Positions 23,744-32,957 of a stretch of DNA of 64,000 nucleotides are shown here, in pieces. The stretch's first letter is position 1; each line of letters begins with the position of its first letter. Made by a program: the position numbers and the translations under genes. Origin of the DNA: Dyella ginsengisoli LA-4 (GTDB taxonomy: Bacteria > Pseudomonadota > Gammaproteobacteria > Xanthomonadales > Rhodanobacteraceae); contig NZ_AMSF01000033.1 of NCBI RefSeq assembly GCF_000334915.1, positions 113,267 to 177,266 of the forward strand, written 5' to 3'. Below the pieces are notes generated by a model. That model saw nothing but the letters and a program-made list of their open reading frames with translations. It was not told the DNA's origin and searched no databases.

Positions 23744-24307
23744 ATGCGTTTCGTCGTGCCTGTCCTTCTCGGCTGCATGCTCGTTCCAGCAATCGCATCT
23801 GCAGAGGACCTCGGCCTTTGCTACCGCGGCTGGGATGCCACCGAGGCCGGTCAACACCAGCGCGCCATTGAGCTTTTCCGCACGTGCATCAAGGAAGGCC
23901 ACCTGCAGCAGGCGTCACTGGCCCAGACCTATCGAAACATCGGCATTGCCTATCGGCGCAATCATCAGCCTGCTGAGGCCGTCACCGCGTTCAACCAGTC
24001 GATCGCTCTGCATCCGGCGGATGTGGAGGAGGATTACATCAACCGCGGCAATGCGTACGACGATCTCGGCGAGACAACCCACGCCCTGGCCGACTACTCC
24101 AAAGCACTGGCCATCGCCCCGGCCAATGGCGAGGCCCACTACAACCGCGGCATTGCCTACGAGCGTATCCGGGCGTTCGACAAAGCGCGCGCTGACTTCA
24201 TTGCGGCGTACCAGGCCGGGCTGAGGACCGATCTGCTGTTCGAGCGCCTGAAAATCTATGGGCTCGTCGAGACCAACCCTCACCCCGCGCCTTCACCGGT
24301 CCAATGA
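23744..24307 (+). CDS. Secreted tetratricopeptide-repeat protein
   Basis: A 187-residue protein with signal peptide MRFVVPVLLGCMLVPAIASA and three to four TPR units: GQHQRAIELFRTCI..., QTYRNIGIAYRRNHQPAEAV, DYINRGNAYDDLGETTHALA and HYNRGIAYERIRAFDKARA. TPRs mediate protein-protein contact; the partner is unknown. The start has a good ribosome site (aaaggag). It follows the amylase by 154 bases, so linkage to starch use is possible but not supported. Confidence 0.8.
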   Translation: MRFVVPVLLGCMLVPAIASAEDLGLCYRGWDATEAGQHQRAIELFRTCIKEGHLQQASLAQTYRNIGIAYRRNHQPAEAVTAFNQSIALHPADVEEDYINRGNAYDDLGETTHALADYSKALAIAPANGEAHYNRGIAYERIRAFDKARADFIAAYQAGLRTDLLFERLKIYGLVETNPHPAPSPVQ

Positions 24308-24658
24308 CCAGGCTGGCTCGCCGAGGAGCTCGCAGTCAGTCAAGAACCGGACTTTCCTGAAATTCAGCTCAGTCAGGCATCGGTCTTGTCGGGGTCTAGC
24401 GGGGCCCCTCCCATCCACGCGGGCGAGCCATCATTCCCGCGCCGTTTTGCCGGACGAGCAGCGCCGCCGTGCGACTGTTCCGATCCTGCGTCGACCCGAG
24501 GCGAGGTCCCGACTGCGCCTTCCATGTTCCGGGAGGGTGCACGGAGCACCGGGCGTCCCGGCGGCCGCCGGCTTGTGGGCATGCGGAGCCTCCGCCCATA
24601 CTCCACGCCCCGGCCTGCCCCGCGCCGCGCCCCTGCCACGTCCGACGAGCCCTGCCCG
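24308..24658. other. 351-bp gap without a recognisable gene
   Basis: Lies between the TPR gene and phnA. Open frames cross it in several phases without family resemblance or ribosome sites; the phnA frame is open upstream but has no start context. I see no clear terminator or repeat. Confidence 0.5.
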
Positions 24659-24997
24659 ATGAGTACCTTCCCGCCCTGTCCGCAATGCCAGTCCGCCTAT
24701 ACCTACGAGGACCGCAGCCTGCTGGTCTGCCCCGAGTGCGGCCATGAGTGGAGCGCGGGTGAACCGGCCGCGGAGGCCGACACGCGCGTGGTGCGCGACG
24801 CGAACGGCAACGTGCTCAACGACGGCGACACGGTCACCGTGATCAAGGACCTGAAGGTGAAAGGCTCCTCGCTGGTGGTGAAGGTCGGCACCAAGGTCAA
24901 GAACATCCGCCTCGTCGAGGGCGATCACGACATCGACTGCAGGATCGACGGCATCGGTCCGATGAGCCTCAAGTCCGAATTCGTTCGCAAGGCCTGA
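24659..24997 (+). CDS. phnA: PhnA/YjdM zinc-ribbon protein
   Basis: A 112-residue protein. The N-terminal zinc ribbon uses C7-P-Q-C10 and C24-P-E-C27, followed by the PhnA domain ([25 protein letters not shown]). Despite the name, the YjdM/PhnA family is not required for phosphonate cleavage and its function is unsettled. Length and both domains are complete. I start at [10 protein letters not shown]; the open frame upstream is unlike a protein. Confidence 0.88.
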   Translation: MSTFPPCPQCQSAYTYEDRSLLVCPECGHEWSAGEPAAEADTRVVRDANGNVLNDGDTVTVIKDLKVKGSSLVVKVGTKVKNIRLVEGDHDIDCRIDGIGPMSLKSEFVRKA

Positions 24998-25060
24998 GCC
25001 CGTCGACAGGGGAGCCCGTTTCAACCACAGTGCCCTCAACCGGGACGGGAGGATGGATCG

Positions 25061-25564
25061 GTGCCACGCACGCGCTTTTCGAAGGCTACGCTGTCAGGCC
25101 TGCTCCTCGCAGCCATCGCTGTGTTCGTCTGGCCCGCCCAGGCACGACAAGCCCGCGACCGTGCGGTCATCGTCGACCGCGATGACGCCGGGATGCTGGC
25201 CGCCATCGAACACGCGCGATCGACCCTCGACAGCTTCCTTGCGCTGCATGCCCACCCACCGGCCGGAGCGACCGGCTTCAAGCTGAAGGTGCGGTTCCCT
25301 TACGCCCAAGGCTCGGAATACATGTGGGTCACGCCGTTCACGGAGGTCCCGGGCGGCTTCGTTGGAACGCTTGCGGACGAACCGCGGTACGCGACCGATC
25401 TGGCGAACGGGCAACAGGTCCGCTTCACCCGCCGGGATATCTCCGACTGGGGTTACGTGCAGGATGGCCGGCAAAAGGGCAGCTTCACCGTGTGCGTCCT
25501 GTTCAGGCACATGCCGAAGGCCGAGGCCGACAACTACCGGCGGGATTACCATTTCGACTGCTGA
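25061..25564 (+). CDS. DUF2314 (YegJ-like) exported protein
   Basis: A 167-residue protein starting at GTG with gggagga upstream. Signal peptide MPRTRFSKATLSGLLLAAIAV... is cleaved near AQA. The rest contains the DUF2314 pattern: FKLKVRFPYAQGSEYMWV, VPGGFVGTLADEP, and DISDWGYVQDGRQKGSFT. The function of the family is unknown; members are often secreted or near toxin-like genes. Single gene, 63 bases after phnA. Confidence 0.75.
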   Translation: MPRTRFSKATLSGLLLAAIAVFVWPAQARQARDRAVIVDRDDAGMLAAIEHARSTLDSFLALHAHPPAGATGFKLKVRFPYAQGSEYMWVTPFTEVPGGFVGTLADEPRYATDLANGQQVRFTRRDISDWGYVQDGRQKGSFTVCVLFRHMPKAEADNYRRDYHFDC

Positions 25565-25714
25565 TCGCAGCCATCGGCCGGCATATCCGGGGCAAGGGAT
25601 GCCGCAAACCGTCAACCGGACAGGCGCTGCACGCCCGCGACCTTCGTCGCGCCAGCCCTCACCGCAGCCGGCCCGGGGCCCCCGTTGCGGCAAAGGTCGC
25701 CCCGGCGAACCGGG

Positions 25715-26869
25715 CTAGCCGGACACCACGCGGTTTCGACCGGCGCGCTTGGCGGCATAAAGGGCGTGATCGGCCCGTCGCACCAGCCCCTCGAAACTCT
25801 CGTTGCCCTGCCATGGTCCGGTGGCGATCCCCACGCTGGTGGTGACGCCCACGTCGCCGACCTGGCTGGGCACCGGGCTGCCGGCCACGAGCGCGCGGAT
25901 CTGCTCGCCGACCGCCCCCGCCTGGCAGCCGGAGGCGGTCCATACCAGCATGAACTCCTCGCCACCGGTGCGGGCCACCAGGTCGCCCGGACCGGACCCC
26001 GCGTGCAGGCGGCGTGCGACTTCGGCCAGCACCTCGTCACCCACCTGATGGCCGAAGCGGTCGTTGATTCCCTTGAATTCGTCCAGGTCCAGCACCGCCA
26101 CTGCCATGTCGGGACGGGCGTGCTGGGGAAACGGCGCCTGCATGATCCGCTCCAGCCGGGAGCGCAGGCCGCGCCGGTTGAGCAGACCGGTGAGCGGATC
26201 GAAATCGGCCAGCTTCGCCACCTCGTCGCGCAGGGCGCTGTTCACCAGCACCAGCATGGCGAAGCCCTCGGCCACCACCAACAGCAGGGTTGCCATCAAC
26301 CAGTGCTCGTTGGCCACGTCGAGCTGCGCCATCGACACGCCGACGGGCAGGATCGAAGCCGCCCGGGCCAGCGCGACCAGCGCCGCCATGCCGAGCACCA
26401 CCCCCATCAGCACCAGCGCGCCGCCCCCGCCTGGTTGACGCGCCCGCCAGGCGATCCACGCGGCATGCGCCATCACCAGGCCAGAGACGGCCTGGGTGAT
26501 CGACAACGACCACCACAGCGATTGCCCGGTCGCGAGCAGGGTGTAGGAGAACGCTGCCATGACACCGAACACCGACGCCATCGCAAGCCAGCGGATGCGC
26601 TGCCCCAGGAAAGCCTGCATGCCCGCCAGCACCAGCAGGGCGTGCACGACGCCTCCCAGGTGCCCGGGAGGTTTGGACGCCTGCAAGCCCCACAGCTCGG
26701 CGATGCCGGGCCGGACCGCCTGACTGACCAGCGATGCCATGAACGCCCCCGACCACAACCACAAGCCCGGTTTGCGGGTGGTCCAGCCGCCTGCCAGCGT
26801 GAACAGCGCGGTCAGCCCGGACAACGCCAGGTAGACGCTGAGCAGCGTGTCGGTATCGAGCGTTCCCAA
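25715..26869 (-). CDS. Membrane diguanylate cyclase (GGDEF)
   Basis: A 384-residue protein with about six or seven N-terminal membrane helices (residues 8-210) and a C-terminal GGDEF domain from FDPLTGLLNRRGL. The active-site motif is GGEEF in RTGGEEFMLV, an active variant, so it should make cyclic di-GMP from GTP. The inhibitory I-site RxxD five residues earlier is replaced by GPGD, suggesting no product inhibition. The start is TTG at 26869 with a GGGGGAA ribosome site. The sensor ligand is unknown. Confidence 0.88.
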   Translation of the reverse strand: MGTLDTDTLLSVYLALSGLTALFTLAGGWTTRKPGLWLWSGAFMASLVSQAVRPGIAELWGLQASKPPGHLGGVVHALLVLAGMQAFLGQRIRWLAMASVFGVMAAFSYTLLATGQSLWWSLSITQAVSGLVMAHAAWIAWRARQPGGGGALVLMGVVLGMAALVALARAASILPVGVSMAQLDVANEHWLMATLLLVVAEGFAMLVLVNSALRDEVAKLADFDPLTGLLNRRGLRSRLERIMQAPFPQHARPDMAVAVLDLDEFKGINDRFGHQVGDEVLAEVARRLHAGSGPGDLVARTGGEEFMLVWTASGCQAGAVGEQIRALVAGSPVPSQVGDVGVTTSVGIATGPWQGNESFEGLVRRADHALYAAKRAGRNRVVSG

Positions 26870-27012
26870 GCGATTCCCCCCGGTCGAGGTACCGGCATCA
26901 TGCCCGCAGTTTCATGGCGAAGGGAACGGTGCCGGCGCCGGTTCGCGCGGCCGGTCGAGACGCATCCCCGGCCGCACGACGATGCCCGGCAAGCCGGAGC
27001 GGCTCGCGGCGC

Positions 27013-27750
27013 CTAGCGTCCGAGACCGCGCAGGAAAGCCTCGAAGCTCTGCAGGTTGGCGGCGTAGCCTTCGGGATCGCGCGCTTCGACCAGGGTCGAT
27101 GCTCCGTGGACGCCGGCCCTGGGACGGTAGTCGGTGATGTTGTCGCCGTGCGCCTTCCGCAATACCTCGGCCACGTTGCCGGCCTCGGCCGGGTCGGTGG
27201 TGATGTAGAACGGGACCGTCACCTGGGCCGCCGCGTCCTTGATCAGGTCGTGGTCGGCGAAGTACTCCCCCGGAGAGAAGCTGGCGATGGCGGTGAGCCC
27301 CGGCGGATGGCGGGCGGCCAGCAGGATCACCAGCGCCGACGAATACGAACTGCCGACGGCGATGATGGTGCCGTAGTGCCGCTCCCGCGCCCAGGCCAGT
27401 GCGGCATCCAGGTCGGGCGCGGCATCCAGGTAATCCGCGGACCGGCCCAATGCCTGCACCGTCTGGTTGTGGCCGCCGAACAGGTCGCCACCGGATCGCT
27501 GGTCGATCGCCAGCGTGTCGTAGCCGAGCCGGTTGAGCCGGGCAATCAATGGATCGTATTCGTGCCGGCTGCCGCGGGCCTGGTGGAACAACAGCAGCAC
27601 CTTGTCGTTGTGCGGCCGGGCCGGGCTCAGCGTGCCGTAGACGCTGACGCCATCGGCGGCGCGCAGGGTCACCGCCTCGCCGGCGAGTGCGGAGCCCGAT
27701 CCGAGCAGGAACAGCAGAATGCCGATGAGACGAACCGTGCGTGCGTGCAT
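27013..27750 (-). CDS. Exported alpha/beta hydrolase
   Basis: A 245-residue protein with signal peptide MHARTVRLIGILLFLLGSGSALA. The alpha/beta fold follows: strand VLLLFHQARGS, nucleophile elbow G-S-S-Y-S, acid near TTDPAEAG and histidine in AGVHGAST. It resembles dienelactone-hydrolase-type enzymes. The substrate is unknown. Standing alone between the diguanylate cyclase and a quinone-reductase-type gene on the same strand. Confidence 0.75.
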   Translation of the reverse strand: MHARTVRLIGILLFLLGSGSALAGEAVTLRAADGVSVYGTLSPARPHNDKVLLLFHQARGSRHEYDPLIARLNRLGYDTLAIDQRSGGDLFGGHNQTVQALGRSADYLDAAPDLDAALAWARERHYGTIIAVGSSYSSALVILLAARHPPGLTAIASFSPGEYFADHDLIKDAAAQVTVPFYITTDPAEAGNVAEVLRKAHGDNITDYRPRAGVHGASTLVEARDPEGYAANLQSFEAFLRGLGR

Positions 27751-27865
27751 GGGCGGGCTTCCGTGAGGCGATGGGATCGGTCCGCCGCGGCTGGCGGCGG
27801 CGGGCCATGCCGAACTTACTCCAGTTGGAATGGCCGCGGCTTGCCCGGTCCCGTCCATTCGCTGG

Positions 27866-28873
27866 CTAGGCGGCCACGGTGACCACCACCTTGCCGTTCG
27901 CAGCGCCCTCCTCGATCAAGCGGTACGCCTGCTCCGCCGCGGCGAGCGAGAACTCGCGCGGATCCAGGCGGGTGCGCAGCTGGCCCCGGCCGGCCAGCCG
28001 CGCCGCCTCGCGCAGGATCTCGCCATGGTGCGCACGTCCCTCGCCGGTCAGCAGCGGACGCAGGGTGAACACGCCCGAATAGGTGGCGGCGCGGAACGAC
28101 AGCGGCGCCAGCGCATGCGTACCCCAGCCCAGCGCGCTGACCACATGGCCGTGATACGGCTTCACCGCCTCGAACGAGGCATCCAGGGTCGCGCCGCCGA
28201 CGGTGTCGTAGATGATGTCGAAGCCCTCGCCGCCGGTGTGCGCCTGCACGTAGTCGGCCACGGTCGTGGTGCGGTAGTCGATCGCCGTGGCGCCGTAGTC
28301 TTCGATCGCCTCGCGGCTTTCGGCAGCGCCGGTGGCGAACACCTGCGCGCCATGCGCCTGCGCCAGCTGCACCGCGAGGTGGCCTACGCCACCCGCACCG
28401 CCGTGGACCAGCACGCGCTGCCCGGCATGCACGCGGGCACGGTCGACCAAACCCTCGTAGGCCGTGATGAAGCCGAGCGGCAACGCCGCCGCCTCACGCA
28501 TGGAGAACGACGCCGGCTTGGGCGCCAGCAGCCGGGCGTCGACCGCCGCGTATTCGGCCAGTGCGCCCTGCACGCCGCCGACGCCGCCGGTCATGCCGTA
28601 GACCTCGTCGCCGACGGTCCAGCCATCGACGTCGGGACCGACGGCGACCACCGTGCCGGCCAGGTCGATGCCGAGCACGGCCGGCAGCGGCTGACGCGCG
28701 TGGGCGGCCTTGCCGGCGCGGATCTTGGTATCCAGCGGATTCAGTCCGGCCGCCGCCACACGAACCAGCACCTGGCCGGGCGCAGGCACCGGCACCGGCA
28801 GGTCATGCAGACGGAGCGCGGCGCCGGCCTGCTCCTGCACGGCGGCTTTCATGGTGGCGGGAAGAGCGTTCAT
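27866..28873 (-). CDS. Quinone oxidoreductase-like MDR protein
   Basis: A 335-residue medium-chain dehydrogenase/reductase. The zinc-ligand GHE motif is replaced by LGIDLAG, so it belongs to the zinc-free NADPH:quinone reductase branch. The nucleotide-binding motif is HGGAGGVGHLAVQLA. It would reduce quinones or enones with NADPH in the cytoplasm. It is divergent from a LysR gene 116 bases away, the usual arrangement for a regulator and its target. Confidence 0.87.
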   Translation of the reverse strand: MNALPATMKAAVQEQAGAALRLHDLPVPVPAPGQVLVRVAAAGLNPLDTKIRAGKAAHARQPLPAVLGIDLAGTVVAVGPDVDGWTVGDEVYGMTGGVGGVQGALAEYAAVDARLLAPKPASFSMREAAALPLGFITAYEGLVDRARVHAGQRVLVHGGAGGVGHLAVQLAQAHGAQVFATGAAESREAIEDYGATAIDYRTTTVADYVQAHTGGEGFDIIYDTVGGATLDASFEAVKPYHGHVVSALGWGTHALAPLSFRAATYSGVFTLRPLLTGEGRAHHGEILREAARLAGRGQLRTRLDPREFSLAAAEQAYRLIEEGAANGKVVVTVAA

Positions 28874-28989
28874 GGCGATGGGTCCGTGAGAGGGAGTGGC
28901 GCCAAGGTAGATCTGTAACTTATGAATGGAAATAGACGATTTTGTTCGACTTCCATGCAAAAATGCATGCATCACCAGAGAGCACCGCC

Positions 28990-29838
28990 ATGGAATGGAG
29001 CGACGTCCGCATCTTCCTCGCCATCGCCCGCGAAGGTTCGCTCGGTGCCGCCGCCCGGCGCGTGGGCCAGACCCAGCCGACGATGGGCCGCCGCCTGCGC
29101 GCGCTGGAGGCATCGGTCGGCCAGACCCTGTTCCAGCGCACGCCCGACGGCTTCGTGCTCACCGACGAGGGCGCGGCGGTGATGGCCAGCGCCGAACGCA
29201 TGGAAGAGGAAGCGCTCGCCTTCGAACGCCAGCTGGACGGTCGCGGCAGCACGCTCGGCGGATCGTTGCGGCTGGCCGCCTCGGACTGGTTCGGCAGCTA
29301 CGTGCTCACGCCCGTGCTGGCCGAGTTCGCACGACACCATCCGTCGGTGACGGTGGAGCTGCTGACCGATAGCCGCCTGTACAGCCTGGCCCGGCGCGAG
29401 GCCGATCTCGCCTTCCGCATCCAGCCGTTCGACGAACCGGACGTGATATCGCGGCGCCTGCTGCGCATGCCCTACGCGCTCTACGCGCACCGCGACCAGC
29501 CGCGCCTGCGCAAGGGTGGGCGCGGCGCCCGCCTGGTCACCATGAATGCCGCGTTCGGCGGCATGCCCGACGTCGCATGGCTGAAGCAGCACCTGCCGGA
29601 GGCCAGCGTCGCCTTCACCAGCAACAACCGCGAGGTGCAGGCGCGCATGTGCGTGCAGGGCATCGGTGCCGCGGTGCTGCCCACCGCGCTCGGCGACGCG
29701 TTCGGCGAACTGAAGCGCATCGACCTCGGCGACCCGCTTCCCTCCCGCGACACGTGGCTCGGCTACCACAAGGACCTGAAGCGGCTCAGCCGCCTGCGCC
29801 GCCTGCTGGAGCTGCTGGCGGAGCGGTTCCCGGGCTGA
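28990..29838 (+). CDS. LysR-family regulator (divergent from quinone reductase)
   Basis: A 282-residue LysR protein. The HTH is at residues 3-60 (DVRIFLAIAREGSLGAAARRVG) and the effector domain at 90-280. It probably controls the divergent oxidoreductase through the 116-base AT-rich gap. Its ATG at 28990 gives the standard LysR length. Confidence 0.88.
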   Translation: MEWSDVRIFLAIAREGSLGAAARRVGQTQPTMGRRLRALEASVGQTLFQRTPDGFVLTDEGAAVMASAERMEEEALAFERQLDGRGSTLGGSLRLAASDWFGSYVLTPVLAEFARHHPSVTVELLTDSRLYSLARREADLAFRIQPFDEPDVISRRLLRMPYALYAHRDQPRLRKGGRGARLVTMNAAFGGMPDVAWLKQHLPEASVAFTSNNREVQARMCVQGIGAAVLPTALGDAFGELKRIDLGDPLPSRDTWLGYHKDLKRLSRLRRLLELLAERFPG

Positions 29839-29850
29839 ACCGGTCGACGA

Positions 29851-30606
29851 TCAGATCGACTGCTGCCGGGCGCGCGCGGCCACCTGCGCATCCGCCCCGT
29901 CGTCGCGACTGACCATGGCGTAGTTGTAGCCCTGGCCCGACCAGTACTGCGCCATCAGTCCGCCGTCGCTGCGCTGGCCGGTGGGCAGCAGGTGGTTGCG
30001 GGGGCCTGGCGGGCGCACGTAGAAGCTGATCGCGTGGCCGGCCGCATCCTCGTACAGCACCATCGCGGCCGGCCCCTGGTCGGTGGCGAACAGGCGGCCG
30101 CCCACGGCATGGAAGCCGGCGCTACTGAGGTCGGGCAGGCGCGCGGCGTGCTCGAAGTGCGCGTCCAGCCAGGCCTGCATGTCGCCAGCGCGCTGCGGCA
30201 CCACGTCGGGGCGCGCGGCGTGGTCCAGCGCCACCAGCCGATAGGCCGCCATCGCGTCGGCCATAGGGGCAACGGCGGCTTCGCTGCGCATGCCACGCAT
30301 CTGCCAGCCACCGACGCCGCCCAGCCCGAGGCACAGCACGGCGGCGGCGGCCAGTGACAGCCGCGCGATCCGGCGCTGGCGGCGACGTGCGCGCACCACG
30401 CCGGGATGCAACGCGTGATTGTCGGGCAGCAACTGTGTGCCGCCGATCGCCGCGCGGAGCCGCTGCGCATCGTGCTGCCAGGCCCGCACCTCGGCGGCGC
30501 GCTCGGGGTGGCGCGCGAGATACCGTTCCACGGCCTCGCGCGGCGCGCCTTCGAGGCGGCCATCGACGTAGGCATGGATATCGTGTTCGCTGGGAGGTGT
30601 GTTCAT
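29851..30606 (-). CDS. Anti-sigma factor, single-pass membrane
   Basis: A 251-residue protein. The N-terminal 70 residues (EHDIHAYVDGRLEGAPREAVERYL) form an anti-sigma domain without the zinc Cys residues. One membrane helix follows at about 80-100 (LSLAAAAVLCLGLGGVGGW), then a periplasmic domain. Its start overlaps the sigma factor stop (ATGA), so it is coupled to it and should hold the sigma factor inactive until a periplasmic signal arrives. Confidence 0.85.
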   Translation of the reverse strand: MNTPPSEHDIHAYVDGRLEGAPREAVERYLARHPERAAEVRAWQHDAQRLRAAIGGTQLLPDNHALHPGVVRARRRQRRIARLSLAAAAVLCLGLGGVGGWQMRGMRSEAAVAPMADAMAAYRLVALDHAARPDVVPQRAGDMQAWLDAHFEHAARLPDLSSAGFHAVGGRLFATDQGPAAMVLYEDAAGHAISFYVRPPGPRNHLLPTGQRSDGGLMAQYWSGQGYNYAMVSRDDGADAQVAARARQQSI

Positions 30607-31118
30607 TTGAGTAACCGCAACGAAGGGGTGGGTTGTTCGCCGTCGCCGTGCCGGCGCATCGCCTGGCGCGCCCGCGACAGGCGCGACATCACGGTGCCGA
30701 TCGGCACCTCCAGGATGTCCGCGACCTCCTGGTAGCTCAGGCCCTCCACCGTCACCCACAGCAGCAGGCTGCGCTGCTCGGGGGTGAGGTGTTCGAACGC
30801 GGCCAATGCGGACTGCGCCAGCAGCTCGCGCTCGGCCGACGGCCACTGCGGCTCGTCGTCCTCGCGCAGGCGACCGAGCAACCAGGCGTAGCGCTGTGAG
30901 CGGCGCCGCGCGTCGAGGAACTGCCGATAGAGGATGCGGAACAGCCAGGCGCGCAGGTCGCCGTCGTCGCGCTTGGCGGCGCGCGTGGACAGCGCACGTT
31001 CCATCGTGGACTGCACCAGGTCGTCGGCGCTGGACAGGTCGCGGGTCAGCCACAGCGCGAAGCGCCGCAGGCGCGGCAGCAGTTCGCTGAGCTGGTCGTC
31101 GAAGGCGTGGATGGACAT
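30603..31118 (-). CDS. ECF RNA polymerase sigma factor
   Basis: A 171-residue sigma-70 factor of the extracytoplasmic class. Region 2 is ADDLVQSTMERAL with LRAWLFRILYRQF; region 4 is LTPEQRSLLLWVTVEGLSYQEV with GTVMSRLSRARQ. I start at MSIHAFDDQ, giving the usual ECF length. It forms an operon with its anti-sigma factor and diverges from the catalase-like gene, the likely target. A dyad lies in the shared promoter region. Confidence 0.92.
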   Translation of the reverse strand: MSIHAFDDQLSELLPRLRRFALWLTRDLSSADDLVQSTMERALSTRAAKRDDGDLRAWLFRILYRQFLDARRRSQRYAWLLGRLREDDEPQWPSAERELLAQSALAAFEHLTPEQRSLLLWVTVEGLSYQEVADILEVPIGTVMSRLSRARQAMRRHGDGEQPTPSLRLLK

Positions 31119-31167
31119 GGATCGGGCCGCGGGTGGTTTCGCCATGCAGGACGCCGCAGGAAGGAAA

Positions 31168-31189
31168 TTATTCCATGGCGAAGGAATAA
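31168..31189. promoter_or_regulatory. Dyad TTATTCC-N8-GGAATAA between ECF operon and catalase-like gene
   Basis: A perfect 7-bp inverted repeat separated by 8 bases, in the 134-base divergent gap. It is the only AT-rich part of the gap and probably overlaps one or both promoters; a regulator site or a short hairpin in the leader are both possible. Confidence 0.45.
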
Positions 31190-31252
31190 ATCCGCGCGAC
31201 CGGCGTCTGGCTGGAGTCCCCACCAACGCCGACCCGGCCCGGAGCGCCTTCC

Positions 31253-32341
31253 ATGCACGATCCCCAACCGCTTTCCCACCCGCCGCGCAACGGCCTGCGC
31301 TGGGCACTCATCGCCGGCGCCGTCGTCGTGGCCGGCGGCGCCTTCGCCTATGTTGGCGGCTGGCTCACGCCGCACCGGCTCACCGCGCAGCGCCTCGTCG
31401 ACGAACTGCAGCGCAACGGCGGCGGCGTGCACCCCGGCTACCGCCGCAACCACGCCAAGGGTGTGTGCGTGGCTGGCTACTTCGAGGGCAACGGCAAGGC
31501 CAGCGCGTATTCCACCGCCTCGGTGTTCGCCGTCGGCCGCACCCCGGTGGTGGGCCGCTTCGCGATTCCCGGCGGCAACCCGTACGCGCCGGACGGCAGC
31601 GTGCCGATCCGCAGCCTGGCGCTGCGCTTCAACCTGCCGAACGGCCAGCAATGGCGCACCGGCATGAACAGCATGCCGGTGTTCCCAGTGGCCACGCCGC
31701 AGGCGTTCTACGCGCTGCAGGTAGCCGGCGAGAAAGACCCGGCCACCGGCAAGCCTGACCCGGCCAGGCTGGCCGCGTTCTTCGCCGCGCACCCGGAGAC
31801 CGCCGCGTTCCGCGCCTGGGCGAAGACCGCCAGGCCGTCGGCCAGCTTCGTCACCGAGAGCTATTCCGGTATCGACGCGTTCTACTTCATCGATGCCAAG
31901 GGCCAGCGCCACGCCGTGCGCTGGCAGATGGTGGCGGACGCCGCCAACGGCACTCCTGCACCGGCCGGCGACGACAACTACCTGATCCCGGACCTGCAGC
32001 ATCGCCTCGCCACCGGCCCGCAGCGCTGGCATCTGCTGGTGACCCTGGCCCATCCCGGCGACCCGACCGACGACGCCACCAAGGCGTGGCCGGCCGAACG
32101 CACCACCCTCGACGCCGGCACCCTGGTGCTCACCAGCGAGCAGCCGCAGGACAGCGGCCCGTGCCGCGACATCAACTACGACCCGACCGTGCTGCCGGCA
32201 GGCATCGCCATCTCAGACGATCCGCTGCTGAGCGCACGCTCGGCTGCCTACGCCGACTCCTATCTGCGCCGCACCCGCGAGGAAGCGCACGTCCCGGGCA
32301 CCACCGCGCCCACCCGCACCCAGCCGGAGGCCGCCCGATGA
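31253..32341 (+). CDS. Membrane-anchored catalase-like haem protein (SrpA type)
   Basis: A 362-residue protein with an N-terminal membrane anchor (RWALIAGAVVVAGGAF) and a small catalase domain. It shows HPGYRRNHAKGVCVAGYF near the distal haem side, SLALRFNLPNGQQWRTGMNS, and the C-terminal haem-tyrosine region LSARSAAYADSYLRR. It lacks the length of full catalases, as in the SrpA-like group, and probably acts as a periplasmic peroxidase. It overlaps the cytochrome b561 start (ATGA), so the two products likely work together, electrons coming from quinol via b561. Confidence 0.88.
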   Translation: MHDPQPLSHPPRNGLRWALIAGAVVVAGGAFAYVGGWLTPHRLTAQRLVDELQRNGGGVHPGYRRNHAKGVCVAGYFEGNGKASAYSTASVFAVGRTPVVGRFAIPGGNPYAPDGSVPIRSLALRFNLPNGQQWRTGMNSMPVFPVATPQAFYALQVAGEKDPATGKPDPARLAAFFAAHPETAAFRAWAKTARPSASFVTESYSGIDAFYFIDAKGQRHAVRWQMVADAANGTPAPAGDDNYLIPDLQHRLATGPQRWHLLVTLAHPGDPTDDATKAWPAERTTLDAGTLVLTSEQPQDSGPCRDINYDPTVLPAGIAISDDPLLSARSAAYADSYLRRTREEAHVPGTTAPTRTQPEAAR

Positions 32342-32937
32342 GCATTACCCACACTACCTTCAGCCTGCCCGCGCGCGTGCTGCACTGGGCCATGGCCGTA
32401 CTGATCCTGGCGATGCTGTTCATCGGCGTCGGCATGGTCGCCACGGTGAGCGAAAAGCACTCATGGCTGCTGGCGATCCACAAGCCGCTGGGCATCGCGA
32501 TCCTGCTGCTGGCGATCGTGCGCCTGGTCGTGCGCCTGCGGAATCCGCCGCCACCGCTGCCGGGAGACCTGCCGGCGCTGCAGAAACTCGCCGCCCATCT
32601 CTCGCACTGGCTTCTTTACGCCCTGATGATCGCCATGCCACTGATCGGCTGGGCGATGCTCTCGGCCGGCGGCTACCCGGTGATGCTCTCGCACAGCCTG
32701 CGCCTGCCGGCGATCCTGCCGGAGAACGCCCTGGTCTTCGCCTGGCTGCGTACCGCGCATGGCGTGCTCGCCTATCTGCTGTTCCTCACCTTCCTCGCCC
32801 ACATGGGCGCGGCGCTCTACCACGGGCTGATCCGGCGCGATGGGGTTCTGCGTAGCATGGCGAATGGCCGGGCCAGAGACCCGTCACCGCTGATGCCGGA
32901 TGGCGCCTGTGTGGTAAACGAGAGACTGACCGACTGA
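32338..32937 (+). CDS. Cytochrome b561
   Basis: A 199-residue membrane protein with four helices and the histidines expected for two b-type haems: RVLHWAMA, LAIHKPLG, LSHWLLYA and TAHGVLAY with FLAHMGAALYH. It would pass electrons from the quinol pool to the catalase-like partner encoded directly upstream. The four-base overlap shows coupling. Confidence 0.9.
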   Translation: MSITHTTFSLPARVLHWAMAVLILAMLFIGVGMVATVSEKHSWLLAIHKPLGIAILLLAIVRLVVRLRNPPPPLPGDLPALQKLAAHLSHWLLYALMIAMPLIGWAMLSAGGYPVMLSHSLRLPAILPENALVFAWLRTAHGVLAYLLFLTFLAHMGAALYHGLIRRDGVLRSMANGRARDPSPLMPDGACVVNERLTD

Positions 32938-32957
32938 TCCACGGCAGGGGAGCGACC

